40,159 nucleotides of DNA from an uncultured Bacilli bacterium (GTDB lineage: Bacteria; Bacillota_I; Bacilli_A; RF39; UBA660): contig CANQZW010000010.1 of NCBI GenBank assembly GCA_947628435.1, positions 1 through 40,159 on the forward strand, in the 5' to 3' direction. Positions 8,169-16,553 of this stretch are shown here, piece by piece (position 1 is the first letter of the stretch; every line of letters begins with the position of its first letter). Under the pieces are notes generated by a model. The model saw only the letters and a list, made by a program, of their open reading frames with translations. It was not told where the DNA came from and ran no database searches. The translations under genes were made by a program, and so were the position numbers.

Positions 8169-8197
8169 TATACCAAATATTTTAAATATTTGGTATA
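8169..8197. repeat. Perfect 14-bp inverted repeat upstream of virD4
   Basis: Arms TATACCAAATATTT (8169-8182) and AAATATTTGGTATA (8184-8197) are separated by one base. It lies in the 78-bp gap between the lipoprotein stop and the virD4 start. The following T tract on the minus strand is weak. It could be an attenuator, an mRNA processing site or a repressor operator. Confidence 0.7.
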
Positions 8198-8204
8198 ACT
8201 TTTA

Positions 8205-8936
8205 TTAATATTCTAATTTATTACTTTTATATTTTTTATATAATTTATTACTACCAAAGCCTAACCCTATTAATATTGCAATAATAACTACTATTTTTAA
8301 AATTAATTTAGCAACGTTTAAAACTTTATTTTTTCTTTCATACTTAACTTCATTTTCCTTTAATTTTGTTTTATCAATTTTAACATAAATTGATTTGTCA
8401 CCTGGCGTATATTTATCAAAATACCATGTATATACATTCTTTTTTATTGAATCTGCATTTGTTTCAAGTGCTTTAATAGGTAATTTTAAATTTAATTCTA
8501 CCTCATCTAATTTTGGCCAATCACTACAATCTTCACAATAAGGAATATAATTAGTATCATTTTTTATTTCATAATATTCATCTGTTTGAGTACACGATAT
8601 ATGTTTAAAAATATATTGATTAAATACGGTATCTTGAAAATAAGAGCATATATTTTCATAATCATTAGTGAACTTAGCTAATGCCATTTTTTCATCGTCT
8701 ATTTTTTCTTTAGTATATCCCCTATAATTTAATACGTATTTATATTTATCAAAATACATATTTATTACATCATTTACATTATCCTTATTATTGCTAATTT
8801 CATTAGAAGAAGTACCTATTGTTACTTCTTCTTTTACTTTTCCATAAGAATCCATAGTTACGTTAGATTTAGCGGTACAACCAGATAGCATCAACAAAAT
8901 AATTAAAATAAAACTATATTTTTTTAATTTTTTCAA
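8205..8936 (-). CDS. Lipoprotein with C-terminal membrane anchor, T4SS-associated, 243 aa
   Basis: Function unknown. A lipobox LMLSGC near residue 20 predicts lipidation, an extracellular domain follows (~21-205), and a membrane helix with a Lys-rich tail closes the protein (~208-243). The outside domain shows MDSYGKVKEEVTIG near its start, ENICSYFQ, and a conserved YTWYFDK motif before the anchor. It is paralogous to the next upstream gene, with the same length, lipobox, NICSYF/NLCDYF and YTWYF/YTWKF motifs, and terminal helix. The start codon is TTG, supported by GGGAGG six bases before it. It is cotranscribed with the multi-hydrolase and virD4, so a role in the secretion channel is likely but inferred. 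Confidence 0.85.
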   Translation of the reverse strand: MKKLKKYSFILIILLMLSGCTAKSNVTMDSYGKVKEEVTIGTSSNEISNNKDNVNDVINMYFDKYKYVLNYRGYTKEKIDDEKMALAKFTNDYENICSYFQDTVFNQYIFKHISCTQTDEYYEIKNDTNYIPYCEDCSDWPKLDEVELNLKLPIKALETNADSIKKNVYTWYFDKYTPGDKSIYVKIDKTKLKENEVKYERKNKVLNVAKLILKIVVIIAILIGLGFGSNKLYKKYKSNKLEY

Positions 8937-8946
8937 ATTATCCTCC

Positions 8947-9678
8947 CTAATAACTTAACTTGATTTTATTACGTCTTTTGCGTAAGAACATAATAATTAA
9001 AATAATTACTAATATTACTGATAAAATCAGTATGTAAATTGCACTAGATTCTTTTTTCTTGTTTTTTTTATAACTAGTAGAATTATTACCATAAAATTTC
9101 TTATCAGTTTTTATTTTAATATGAATAGATTTATCTAAATTATCTTTATTAAATTTCCATGTATAAATACCATTTTTAACATCATCAGCATTTTGTTTTA
9201 CAATATCAAAACTACTCTCGATAGAAAAACTAATATTATCAAAATTATCAACAACATAATTACTTGAGTTTGAATCACTAGAAAGTACATTAGAATTACT
9301 ACTTATTTCATAGTAACCATCTTTTTCTAAACAATTAACAGAACCATATAAATTTTTTATAAATAAAGATTTATTAAAATAATCACACAAATTATCATAA
9401 GTCTTATTTATTTGGGCACCACTTTCATCCATATTAGTATATGCCTTATAATTATAACCCTCATCATACAATTTATTTTCATATAAATCTAGTTGATTAT
9501 TAATGTGAGTAGTAATAGGCTCATCAAATGAAAAATAATATTCATTATCTGCATAAATTTTTAAAGATTCATTTGTCAATCCTGTATTTTCGATTAAAAT
9601 ACTTTCCTTTGCATCACACCCTGATAAAAATATCATCACAATAAATATAATCAAACCATATTTTATTCTTTTTCTCAT
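8947..9678 (-). CDS. Paralogous lipoprotein with C-terminal membrane anchor, T4SS-associated, 243 aa
   Basis: Function unknown. Lipobox IFLSGC (~residues 16-21), extracellular domain with NTGLTNESLKIYADNEYYF and NLCDYFNKSLF, a YTWKFN motif, then a membrane helix (~213-232) and basic tail. It is the paralogue of the downstream gene; the pair probably arose by tandem duplication and has diverged strongly. AGGAGG precedes the ATG. Gaps to both neighbours are about ten bases, so it is part of the hydrolase-to-virD4 block. Confidence 0.85.
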   Translation of the reverse strand: MRKRIKYGLIIFIVMIFLSGCDAKESILIENTGLTNESLKIYADNEYYFSFDEPITTHINNQLDLYENKLYDEGYNYKAYTNMDESGAQINKTYDNLCDYFNKSLFIKNLYGSVNCLEKDGYYEISSNSNVLSSDSNSSNYVVDNFDNISFSIESSFDIVKQNADDVKNGIYTWKFNKDNLDKSIHIKIKTDKKFYGNNSTSYKKNKKKESSAIYILILSVILVIILIIMFLRKRRNKIKLSY

Positions 9679-9687
9679 ATTAACCTC

Positions 9688-12600
9688 CTATTTTATAGGT
9701 TGAAGAAGATAAATATAACCTATAAAATCATGTGTGCCATATTTTTTAATTTGATTTAAAGTTAGAACATTAGTACTGAATTTTTCGCAATTTCTTTTAC
9801 ACCAATTACTTTGACCTACTAATACAGTACCATCATCATTTACTTTTTCAATTATTGCAACATGTCCATACGGGCTTCTTTCATCCCCATCCCATACAAT
9901 AACAGCTCCTGCTTGAGGTTTTGTATAATCATTACTTGTTTTAAACAGTTTTTTCATTCTACTAGGCTTAGTACGATCAGTACAAATTGTTGCATATTGC
10001 AAAGCACATTTTGCTCCTCCAAAATTTCGTTCACTCCATATTTTCGTGTATTTGTATCTATTAATAATACCATCATAGCCAACTTTAGCTGATTTTATTA
10101 TATCAATAGCTCTTTGCTCAACATATTCTATACATTGGCCTGAATGAACACCTGATTTTCTATTATTTGAAGCAAACTGACCATTTGTATTATCAACAGA
10201 TGTTGAACAATATTTCTCAACAATTTCTTTTGACTTACCACTAGTAAATGCAAACCATGCATGTCCTGGAGAAATCCAGCCATTAATAAAACTTGATAAA
10301 GAGTAAGTAGTATTATAAAATTCCCTATGATTAGGATCGCCAACATAAACTTTGCCTTCTGAGTTAATTTTTCTAATTACTATATAATGTCCTGAATTAG
10401 TAAACGGACTTGCAGAATTAACATTTGCAATTATTAATCCTCCACTTCTTAAAATAGTTTCGGCTTTTTGCAATCCTGCTTTATCTACACTTAATTGTTC
10501 ATATGTCAAACCGTGTTTTTTTGCAGCTGCTGAAAAATAAGCTGAGTTTGTACCTATAATTCCTGTTCCACAGTAATTACCACTATAAGCCTCATTCATA
10601 GTATCAACAGGTGTTATATTTTTTTCATCGGTTAAATTAGCTATTACCATTGCCATAGATGTAACACCACATCCAGATGTTTTTATACTACTACCATCTG
10701 TCCTGCCACAAAATGCATCAGTATAATCTTTTTGATCATAATAAACAAACGAATTATCAGGAATTCCGCATGATCCATCATTATTAACACCCTCACAGCT
10801 AAGAGGTGAAGACACCATTAAATTAGCCACATTATCTTGTATATTTATAACCTTATATGAACTATATTGATCAGCAATGATTGACATATAATCAGTTGAT
10901 TTAAAACTATTTAATTCAGTATGTGATAAGCATGTTCCTTTGCTACAAAAACTACATGAACCGCTTCTATCCTGACAATAAGCTCCAGCAGTTTTTTGAT
11001 TTTTATCATCATAAATGTAAACAGAACTTATCACATTCCAAGCCTCATCTAACTTTGATCTTGTTTGTTCATTTACTGGTTCCCTTTTTGCACTTGATTC
11101 ACTAACAATAGTTGCTCCGCTACTACATCCTATATCTATATCACAATAATCCTGATCGTTAGTATTTGCACGCATTTTTATTACATAATTACCATTTGAA
11201 TCTACCGTTGCTGTTCTTCTTCCTAAAGTGTAACTTTTTATTGCTAACATTTGTGCTTTTACCTTTTCAATATCAGAATTAGCATTAACTCCGATTTCTT
11301 CATATGCTACCCCTTTAACATATTTTTCAAAAGGAATTGGTTCAGAATACATACTTTCACAACTATCTATATCATTTTTACAGCTTGAAACTTTAACATC
11401 AATTAATACGTTACCTTTTAATAATTGATCAACCTCAACAGTACCCGCTGATTCATATGTAGATGAACAAGTTTTATTATCATAAAAATAATCAACAAAC
11501 CAATTCTTTTTCTCCATTAAATCTCTAACTATCGCTCTTGCAAGTTCTTCATAATCATCTTTATCAACTGATTTGAACATCTTTTTATAGCCATTGAAAC
11601 TTTCTCCTGAATAAGTCCAATAACCACCATCCCAATTAAAATATTCATTTAAAGCATCATAAAGTGCATCAGTATACTCCAATGAATCATCTTCATCATT
11701 GCTGGTAGTGGTCTGTTTATTAACAATATTATAATTAGGTTCTGTATTACCTCTATTAGCTTTGTTATATGAACTACTAGTATATCCAAAAGGATCCGAT
11801 GTTTTCGTAGGAAAAGTATAAAAAGTATAAATAGAACCATACCTATTATAAATAACGGTTTGATCTTGAACATAATTGTTATGATTTTTTAATTCACTTT
11901 TATTAGTTATTACTTCACCATTTGTTACTATTTTTTTTATATCATAAGAATTAAACCCACATGATATACAATCATGTTCATCCACATATGGTGGTAAAGT
12001 TCTATTGCCATTTAACAACACATCTTTAACAGCCTCCATTACTGAAGCACTTGGTGTTGCAAAACTTACTCCTGTATTCCACCATCCAGAATCTTTCACA
12101 TAATCGGCAATATTACCAAATTTTTTCCCAAATAATTCATATCTATTTGCTATTAATGATGCTTCCGCAGCCGCACCCTCAGCACTACCTTGTTCCCTTT
12201 GACATAGCTTTGCAATATATGTTATATCCTTATCACTTAAATTATCATATTTAGTGCCAGAAAAGGAATTAATTGGTGTTAAATAAGTTGTACCAGAAGA
12301 TGAGGTTGAATTTGTTTTACCATCAATAAGCTTCAATGCTTTTTTAAATTTCTTTCTTACACTTCTTCTTCTAAAAGGTTCCAAATATATATCATCATCT
12401 TCTTCATCAGACTCTTCTTTTTCTATATCATCACCAATATCTTCATCACCAACTTCATCTGATGGTTCTTCTTCGGCATCATTATTGTTATTATCTAAAC
12501 TAATTAATGAGTCAACGTTACCATCCCATAATGTATCAAAATACGGATATAAAACCGTAGCCATTGCTAATGTAGGATCAGCATTTGGATACTTATCAGC

Positions 12601-13824
12601 CAAATCCTGTAATTTTTTTAAGGTCTTTTGATCTACTTTTGAATAGTTTTTCTCTAAATTATCATCTTCTTTAACATCTCCACCTATTCCTGGTGAAAAA
12701 GTTGCGAATAATAAAATTAAACCGCCTATTATAATTACTATTAATAATATTATTGCACTCCAAGGCAAAGCCGATATAAATAATTTTATTAATCCTTGTG
12801 CTGCTTTTGCTGCACCTTTTGCGGCCACCTTTCCAGCTTTAGCTACCGTTTTACCTGCTTTTTTAGCACCATTAGCAACTTTTTTCCCTTTATCTACTGC
12901 ATTTTTTGCCTTATCTATAGATTGACCCAAATCACTATTTTTAAAACCGTTTTTAGCACCTTCTTTAGCATTATTAACCATATTTTTAGCATGATTTTTA
13001 GCACCATTTTTAATTCGATCCTTCATGTCTTTAGCGTTTTTAGGTCTGTTATCCCACTTGTTTTTTAAATCATCTCTTTTTTTATCTAAACCTGTTTTAG
13101 GTTGGGCATTATTATCACTTTGATTATTTTTCTTAGCATCATTATTACCGGATGAGCTATTAGGATTATTTAATTGTTCATTTTTATCATCAGCTTTATG
13201 TGGTTTATCAGAATTAGAACCATCTTTCTTATCATTTTGCGTTTCATCTGTCTTGGATTCATCTAGATTTTGATTAGTATTATCTTTTTTATCAGCGTTA
13301 TTTTGGGTGTCTTCATCTTTATTTTCGTCTTGATTAGTTTGGTCTTGATCACCTGATTCATCTAAATTTTTATCATCATTGACATTTTCATCAGAGTTAT
13401 CTTTGATACCTTCACTTTCGTTTTGATCAGTTTGGTTTTGATCACCTGATTCATCTGAATTTTTATCATCATTGACATTTTCATCAGAGTTATCTTTGAT
13501 ACCTTCACTTTCGTTTTGATCAGTTTGGTCTTGATCATCTAATTCATCTAGATTTTCTTCTTCATTATCAATTTCATCAGCGTTATCTTGAATGTCTTCA
13601 ATTTCGTTTTGATCAGTTTGGTCTTGATCATCTGATTCAACTAGACTTTCATCATTGTTATCTTGAGTATTTTCGTCTTCGTTTTCAGTTATAGCTGCAT
13701 CAGTTTGAAAACTTGAATTTATTTTTACATCTACTTTAGCATCGTCTATACTTAAATCTTCTATTTTAAATTCAAGTTCATCTTTTTCAAGCCCAGGCTT
13801 CTTATTATTCGGATTTTGGTTCAT
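9688..13824 (-). CDS. VirB1-like multi-domain cell-wall hydrolase of the T4SS, 1378 aa
   Basis: A very large wall-remodelling protein. Order: cytoplasmic acidic Asp/Asn/Gln-rich region with 31-residue tandem repeats (~50-200); basic Lys/Ala/Asn helix region (~245-345); one membrane helix (~353-376); extracellular acidic linker (~440-480); SleB-like hydrolase region (~528-670, IAKLCQREQGSAEG, ASLIANRYE); an unassigned region (~715-800); SpoIID/LytB-like domain (~825-1000, EKYVKGVAYEEIG, KAQMLAIKSYTLGRRTAT); a C39-like papain-fold domain (~1027-1195, Cys in TSGCGVTSMAMV, GHYIVI, GDPN); and a C-terminal CHAP domain (~1220-1378, Cys in SGQCIEYVEQRA, His in YGHVAII, GQSNW). GGTGG precedes the ATG. 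Its position between virB4 and virD4 makes it the probable channel-opening hydrolase. Hydrolytic activities are inferred from motifs. Confidence 0.88.
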   Translation of the reverse strand: MNQNPNNKKPGLEKDELEFKIEDLSIDDAKVDVKINSSFQTDAAITENEDENTQDNNDESLVESDDQDQTDQNEIEDIQDNADEIDNEEENLDELDDQDQTDQNESEGIKDNSDENVNDDKNSDESGDQNQTDQNESEGIKDNSDENVNDDKNLDESGDQDQTNQDENKDEDTQNNADKKDNTNQNLDESKTDETQNDKKDGSNSDKPHKADDKNEQLNNPNSSSGNNDAKKNNQSDNNAQPKTGLDKKRDDLKNKWDNRPKNAKDMKDRIKNGAKNHAKNMVNNAKEGAKNGFKNSDLGQSIDKAKNAVDKGKKVANGAKKAGKTVAKAGKVAAKGAAKAAQGLIKLFISALPWSAIILLIVIIIGGLILLFATFSPGIGGDVKEDDNLEKNYSKVDQKTLKKLQDLADKYPNADPTLAMATVLYPYFDTLWDGNVDSLISLDNNNNDAEEEPSDEVGDEDIGDDIEKEESDEEDDDIYLEPFRRRSVRKKFKKALKLIDGKTNSTSSSGTTYLTPINSFSGTKYDNLSDKDITYIAKLCQREQGSAEGAAAEASLIANRYELFGKKFGNIADYVKDSGWWNTGVSFATPSASVMEAVKDVLLNGNRTLPPYVDEHDCISCGFNSYDIKKIVTNGEVITNKSELKNHNNYVQDQTVIYNRYGSIYTFYTFPTKTSDPFGYTSSSYNKANRGNTEPNYNIVNKQTTTSNDEDDSLEYTDALYDALNEYFNWDGGYWTYSGESFNGYKKMFKSVDKDDYEELARAIVRDLMEKKNWFVDYFYDNKTCSSTYESAGTVEVDQLLKGNVLIDVKVSSCKNDIDSCESMYSEPIPFEKYVKGVAYEEIGVNANSDIEKVKAQMLAIKSYTLGRRTATVDSNGNYVIKMRANTNDQDYCDIDIGCSSGATIVSESSAKREPVNEQTRSKLDEAWNVISSVYIYDDKNQKTAGAYCQDRSGSCSFCSKGTCLSHTELNSFKSTDYMSIIADQYSSYKVINIQDNVANLMVSSPLSCEGVNNDGSCGIPDNSFVYYDQKDYTDAFCGRTDGSSIKTSGCGVTSMAMVIANLTDEKNITPVDTMNEAYSGNYCGTGIIGTNSAYFSAAAKKHGLTYEQLSVDKAGLQKAETILRSGGLIIANVNSASPFTNSGHYIVIRKINSEGKVYVGDPNHREFYNTTYSLSSFINGWISPGHAWFAFTSGKSKEIVEKYCSTSVDNTNGQFASNNRKSGVHSGQCIEYVEQRAIDIIKSAKVGYDGIINRYKYTKIWSERNFGGAKCALQYATICTDRTKPSRMKKLFKTSNDYTKPQAGAVIVWDGDERSPYGHVAIIEKVNDDGTVLVGQSNWCKRNCEKFSTNVLTLNQIKKYGTHDFIGYIYLLQPIK
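13347..13718 (-). repeat. 93-bp tandem repeats inside the multi-hydrolase gene
   Basis: About four units of 93 bp (31 codons) start at 13347, 13440, 13533 and 13626. The first two are nearly identical at DNA level; the others have drifted. They encode acidic QDQTDQNESEGIKDNSDEN-type repeats predicted to lie in the cytoplasm. Copy number may vary by slippage or recombination. Confidence 0.8.
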
Positions 13825-13839
13825 AAATACACCACCTAC

Positions 13840-13868
13840 ATTATATAGATTATAGAGTTATTATAACA
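13840..13868 (-). promoter_or_regulatory. Promoter region of the multi-hydrolase/virD4 block
   Basis: Three TATAAT elements on the minus strand (13860-13865, 13849-13854, 13840-13845). The first is an extended -10 (TGT-TATAAT, 13868-13860). It follows directly after the virB4 terminator, so this block has its own start of transcription. Confidence 0.55.
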
Positions 13869-13880
13869 TACTTAGGAATT

Positions 13881-13906
13881 AAAAAAAAGACGTCTTTCGA
13901 CATCTT
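13881..13906 (-). terminator. Terminator of the pilin-to-virB4 operon
   Basis: Eight-base-pair stem (AAGATGTC/GACGTCTT on the minus strand) with a GAAA tetraloop, followed by eight T. It overlaps the virB4 stop codon. Confidence 0.85.
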
Positions 13907-15701
13907 ATAGTCCTCCACCTGATCCAAATGAATCTAATTCTGGTTCTGTTACAACAACATCAATACGCATTCTTCTACTACCGCATACAAGTAAGGCCTC
14001 ACCTTGATTATATTTTTTTATACTTTCTTTTTCCTGCTCATTTAAGTCTATTAACTGAGCTAAATCCTCTACACCTTGCTTTTTTAATCCCATCACAAGA
14101 TAGTATGATGCGTTATCAAATATTGCTTTACCTTGCGTTATAACAGATGGATCTGCAAAATCACTTGGTTGTTGTGTTATAAGAATAGTACCACTATTAT
14201 ACTTTCTAGCTCGTCTTTGTATTTGGGCTAAGAAATCTGCACCTATTGTGTTATTACCAGAAAGTAATATGTGTGCTTCATCAACCATCATAATCGTATT
14301 TATTGTTCTATCTAAGCAGTGACTCCAAGCATACTTTAATATGTTAAAGAATAATGCATTTCTAATGTTTTCATCTGCGTTCATTAAATCTCTGATATTA
14401 AACACAATAAACTTTGTAGTTGGTCTTATCGTTGTATGGCCATCAAAATAAAACTTTAATTCTTTTACAAGAGGTCTAATTTTTAATTCTAGTCTCTCTA
14501 AAATATCTCTTTCATGAGTCATTTGGTCTCCATATGCTTCTAACCTTCTTACTAATGTTTCATAAAGATCTGAAAACGTTGGATACTGCTCTGGAGTTAA
14601 ATTAGAAAAATCAGTTTCAAAAGATATTCCGAAACGTTGATAAGTAAGTTGTGCCATCTCACTAAACATAGTAAGAACATCCTCAGTTATTGTAGGATCA
14701 TAATACTTCATAAACGCTTTTAAAAATTGTAAAGTTTTAGTTAATACGGTATAACCAAGTCCATCTTTTAAATCTTCCTCATCGGCCTCTAAAATAACCT
14801 CTAATGGATTAATCATACCAAACTCTCCACCTTTACCAAGGTCAATAAAGTCTCCATGCATACGAGATACCATCTCTTCTAATTCACCCTCAGGATCTAT
14901 ACAAACTACTTTATAATCATTTCTTATATGAGTTCTTAATAGAAGTTTAGCAGCAGTAGACTTACCACTACCAGTAGTACCTAAAATAATCAAATTGGCA
15001 TTGTTTCTATTAAACTCTTTTCTTATTTGATAAAGAAATTGGTTAAATAATACAACCCCTCCAGAAAAATCCGTTCCAAGAAGACATGATGGTCCAGGAT
15101 CTTTTAAACTGTCAAATATAAAAGGATACATAGCCGCTATGGTTGGAGATGTTATTGGTGTTCCAATTTGATCTTCTATATCCTGTTTTGGAAAAATAGG
15201 AATAATTGACTTAAGCACCTTTCTTTGTTCAAATCTAAGAGGTATAGCTGTTAGTTCCATTGTGGATAAGAAATTTTTGATTTGAAGTTTTTTCTGATCT
15301 AATTCTTCTTTACTATCCGCAGTTATAACAACGTGCATTTGAAAATCGAAAATTCTTGACTGATTTGTAGTAATCATTTGAATAAAATCATTTAATGAAT
15401 CATAATCTTGTCTTAATTGTTCTTGAACTGTTTTATCATTTTCCTTCTCATAATTTGCCTTTAACTCCGCAAGTTGTTTATTAAGCATTTTAGACATAAC
15501 AGAAAAAGGAAGAGGTATATGTTTTATTACAACTTTAACCCCTGGATTACTAGTTATACTAGATAAAAAACCAGGACTTATCCATTTAGGATAAGAAACA
15601 ACTGTTAAAATGGTACACCATTTATCACTGATTATAAACTCAGATGGTTTAAATTCCAGTCCTTTAGGAGCAAGCTCCTTTTTTATATTAATATTTGCCA
15701 T
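13905..15701 (-). CDS. virB4: VirB4-type T4SS ATPase, motor part (598 aa)
   Basis: A traffic ATPase that powers T4SS assembly and transport. The N-terminal ~200 residues are the rest of the VirB4 N-domain, then the RecA-like motor. Walker A is GTTGSGKSTAAKL (~241-253), with VVCIDPEGELEEM; Walker B is MMVDEAHILLSG (~471-482); RRARKYNSGTILITQQPSDF follows. The ATG shares its A with the stop of the upstream ORF (TAATG at 15699-15703), so the two are translationally coupled. In relatives the front ~180 residues are part of the same polypeptide, so this VirB4 is split in two. Confidence 0.93.
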   Translation of the reverse strand: MANINIKKELAPKGLEFKPSEFIISDKWCTILTVVSYPKWISPGFLSSITSNPGVKVVIKHIPLPFSVMSKMLNKQLAELKANYEKENDKTVQEQLRQDYDSLNDFIQMITTNQSRIFDFQMHVVITADSKEELDQKKLQIKNFLSTMELTAIPLRFEQRKVLKSIIPIFPKQDIEDQIGTPITSPTIAAMYPFIFDSLKDPGPSCLLGTDFSGGVVLFNQFLYQIRKEFNRNNANLIILGTTGSGKSTAAKLLLRTHIRNDYKVVCIDPEGELEEMVSRMHGDFIDLGKGGEFGMINPLEVILEADEEDLKDGLGYTVLTKTLQFLKAFMKYYDPTITEDVLTMFSEMAQLTYQRFGISFETDFSNLTPEQYPTFSDLYETLVRRLEAYGDQMTHERDILERLELKIRPLVKELKFYFDGHTTIRPTTKFIVFNIRDLMNADENIRNALFFNILKYAWSHCLDRTINTIMMVDEAHILLSGNNTIGADFLAQIQRRARKYNSGTILITQQPSDFADPSVITQGKAIFDNASYYLVMGLKKQGVEDLAQLIDLNEQEKESIKKYNQGEALLVCGSRRMRIDVVVTEPELDSFGSGGGL

Positions 15702-16240
15702 TATGCTAACACCGTCCCAAACTCAGTTTTATTTCCACCATTTAAGAAGTTATCTAGTATACTTCTTAAATCATCATTATTAGCTTGACTAGATGATAAT
15801 CCAGCATTAGCAAGACCATTAATCATAATTCTTATTTTCTTTTGAATCATTTCAACATTCTTATCCTTAAATAGAAAATAGAACTCAACATCAGATACAT
15901 CATCATTAAAATCATCAGCTTTACTCAAATCCTGGTTAATTAGTTTTCTTATAACTGGATTTTGAGCCCTATTATACATCATTTGAAGCTCTGCTATATA
16001 AACAGATATATCAACTGGTCTATCCGCTATAACAAGCCAAAATTCAAAATCTAAGGTGTTATAAAAATCTTTTAGACTATCTATAACGTTAAACTGTTCA
16101 TTTTCTTCCATTATAAATATGTTTTTAGGAGCTACTTTAACACCAGCCACCTTAAACCCACTATCAAGCTCTATCATGTTATTTATAATTGTTTTAACAG
16201 GAACAAAGCTTTCCGTAGTACCACTAGTCTTTGTACTCAT
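15701..16240 (-). CDS. Detached N-terminal domain of VirB4 (TraE/TrsE-like), 179 aa
   Basis: It resembles the first part of Gram-positive VirB4/TraE proteins: FVPVKTIINNMIELDSG, FKVAGVKVAPKNIF, DFEFWLVIADRPVDI, then ISVYIAELQMMYNRAQNPVI and a FYFLF strand. It lacks ATPase motifs. It stops one base into the virB4 start. Two starts are possible: ATG at 16240 (listed; the AAAGGA is rather far, 13 bases) or GTG at 16249 (AAAGGA four bases away). Both overlap the end of the prgI-like gene, implying coupled translation. Confidence 0.8.
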   Translation of the reverse strand: MSTKTSGTTESFVPVKTIINNMIELDSGFKVAGVKVAPKNIFIMEENEQFNVIDSLKDFYNTLDFEFWLVIADRPVDISVYIAELQMMYNRAQNPVIRKLINQDLSKADDFNDDVSDVEFYFLFKDKNVEMIQKKIRIMINGLANAGLSSSQANNDDLRSILDNFLNGGNKTEFGTVLA

Positions 16241-16538
16241 CTTTAGCACACCATCCTTTCCATACTAATTCATTTCTATCAACGAAATAAAAATTATATA
16301 TATTAATTAAAACACACAGTACGTTATGATAATTTGGTATTGGCATTACCAAAAAAGCACAAGAAAGAAAAGGTAAAAGTACTAATATCCCTAAAAATAA
16401 CGTATCAGGTTGAAATATCAAAAATAAGATAAACGTAACAACCGTACCACCACCTATTATTCCTAAATCAACCGGTCTAAAAACATTAAATATTAATTGG
16501 CCCCTTTTGGTATTAGCCGCTATTAAATATTGATTCAT
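16224..16538 (-). CDS. PrgI/VirB3-like inner-membrane T4SS protein, 104 aa
   Basis: A small protein with two adjacent membrane helices (~27-43 and ~47-66), an N-terminal cytoplasmic strand region (QYLIAANTKRGQLIFNVF) and RPVDLGIIGGG, as in the PrgI family, the Gram-positive counterpart of VirB3. VirB3 works with VirB4 and VirB6, which flank it here. AAGGGG precedes the ATG. It overlaps the next gene by 17-26 bases depending on the chosen start. Confidence 0.8.
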   Translation of the reverse strand: MNQYLIAANTKRGQLIFNVFRPVDLGIIGGGTVVTFILFLIFQPDTLFLGILVLLPFLSCAFLVMPIPNYHNVLCVLINIYNFYFVDRNELVWKGWCAKDEYKD

Positions 16539-16553
16539 AAATTATTCCCCTTT

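Noticed and set aside
12796-13068. Plus-strand ORFs inside the multi-hydrolase gene and other long genes
   Set aside because: They are low-complexity shadows of minus-strand Lys/Ala/Asn-rich coding sequence and lack ribosome binding sites.
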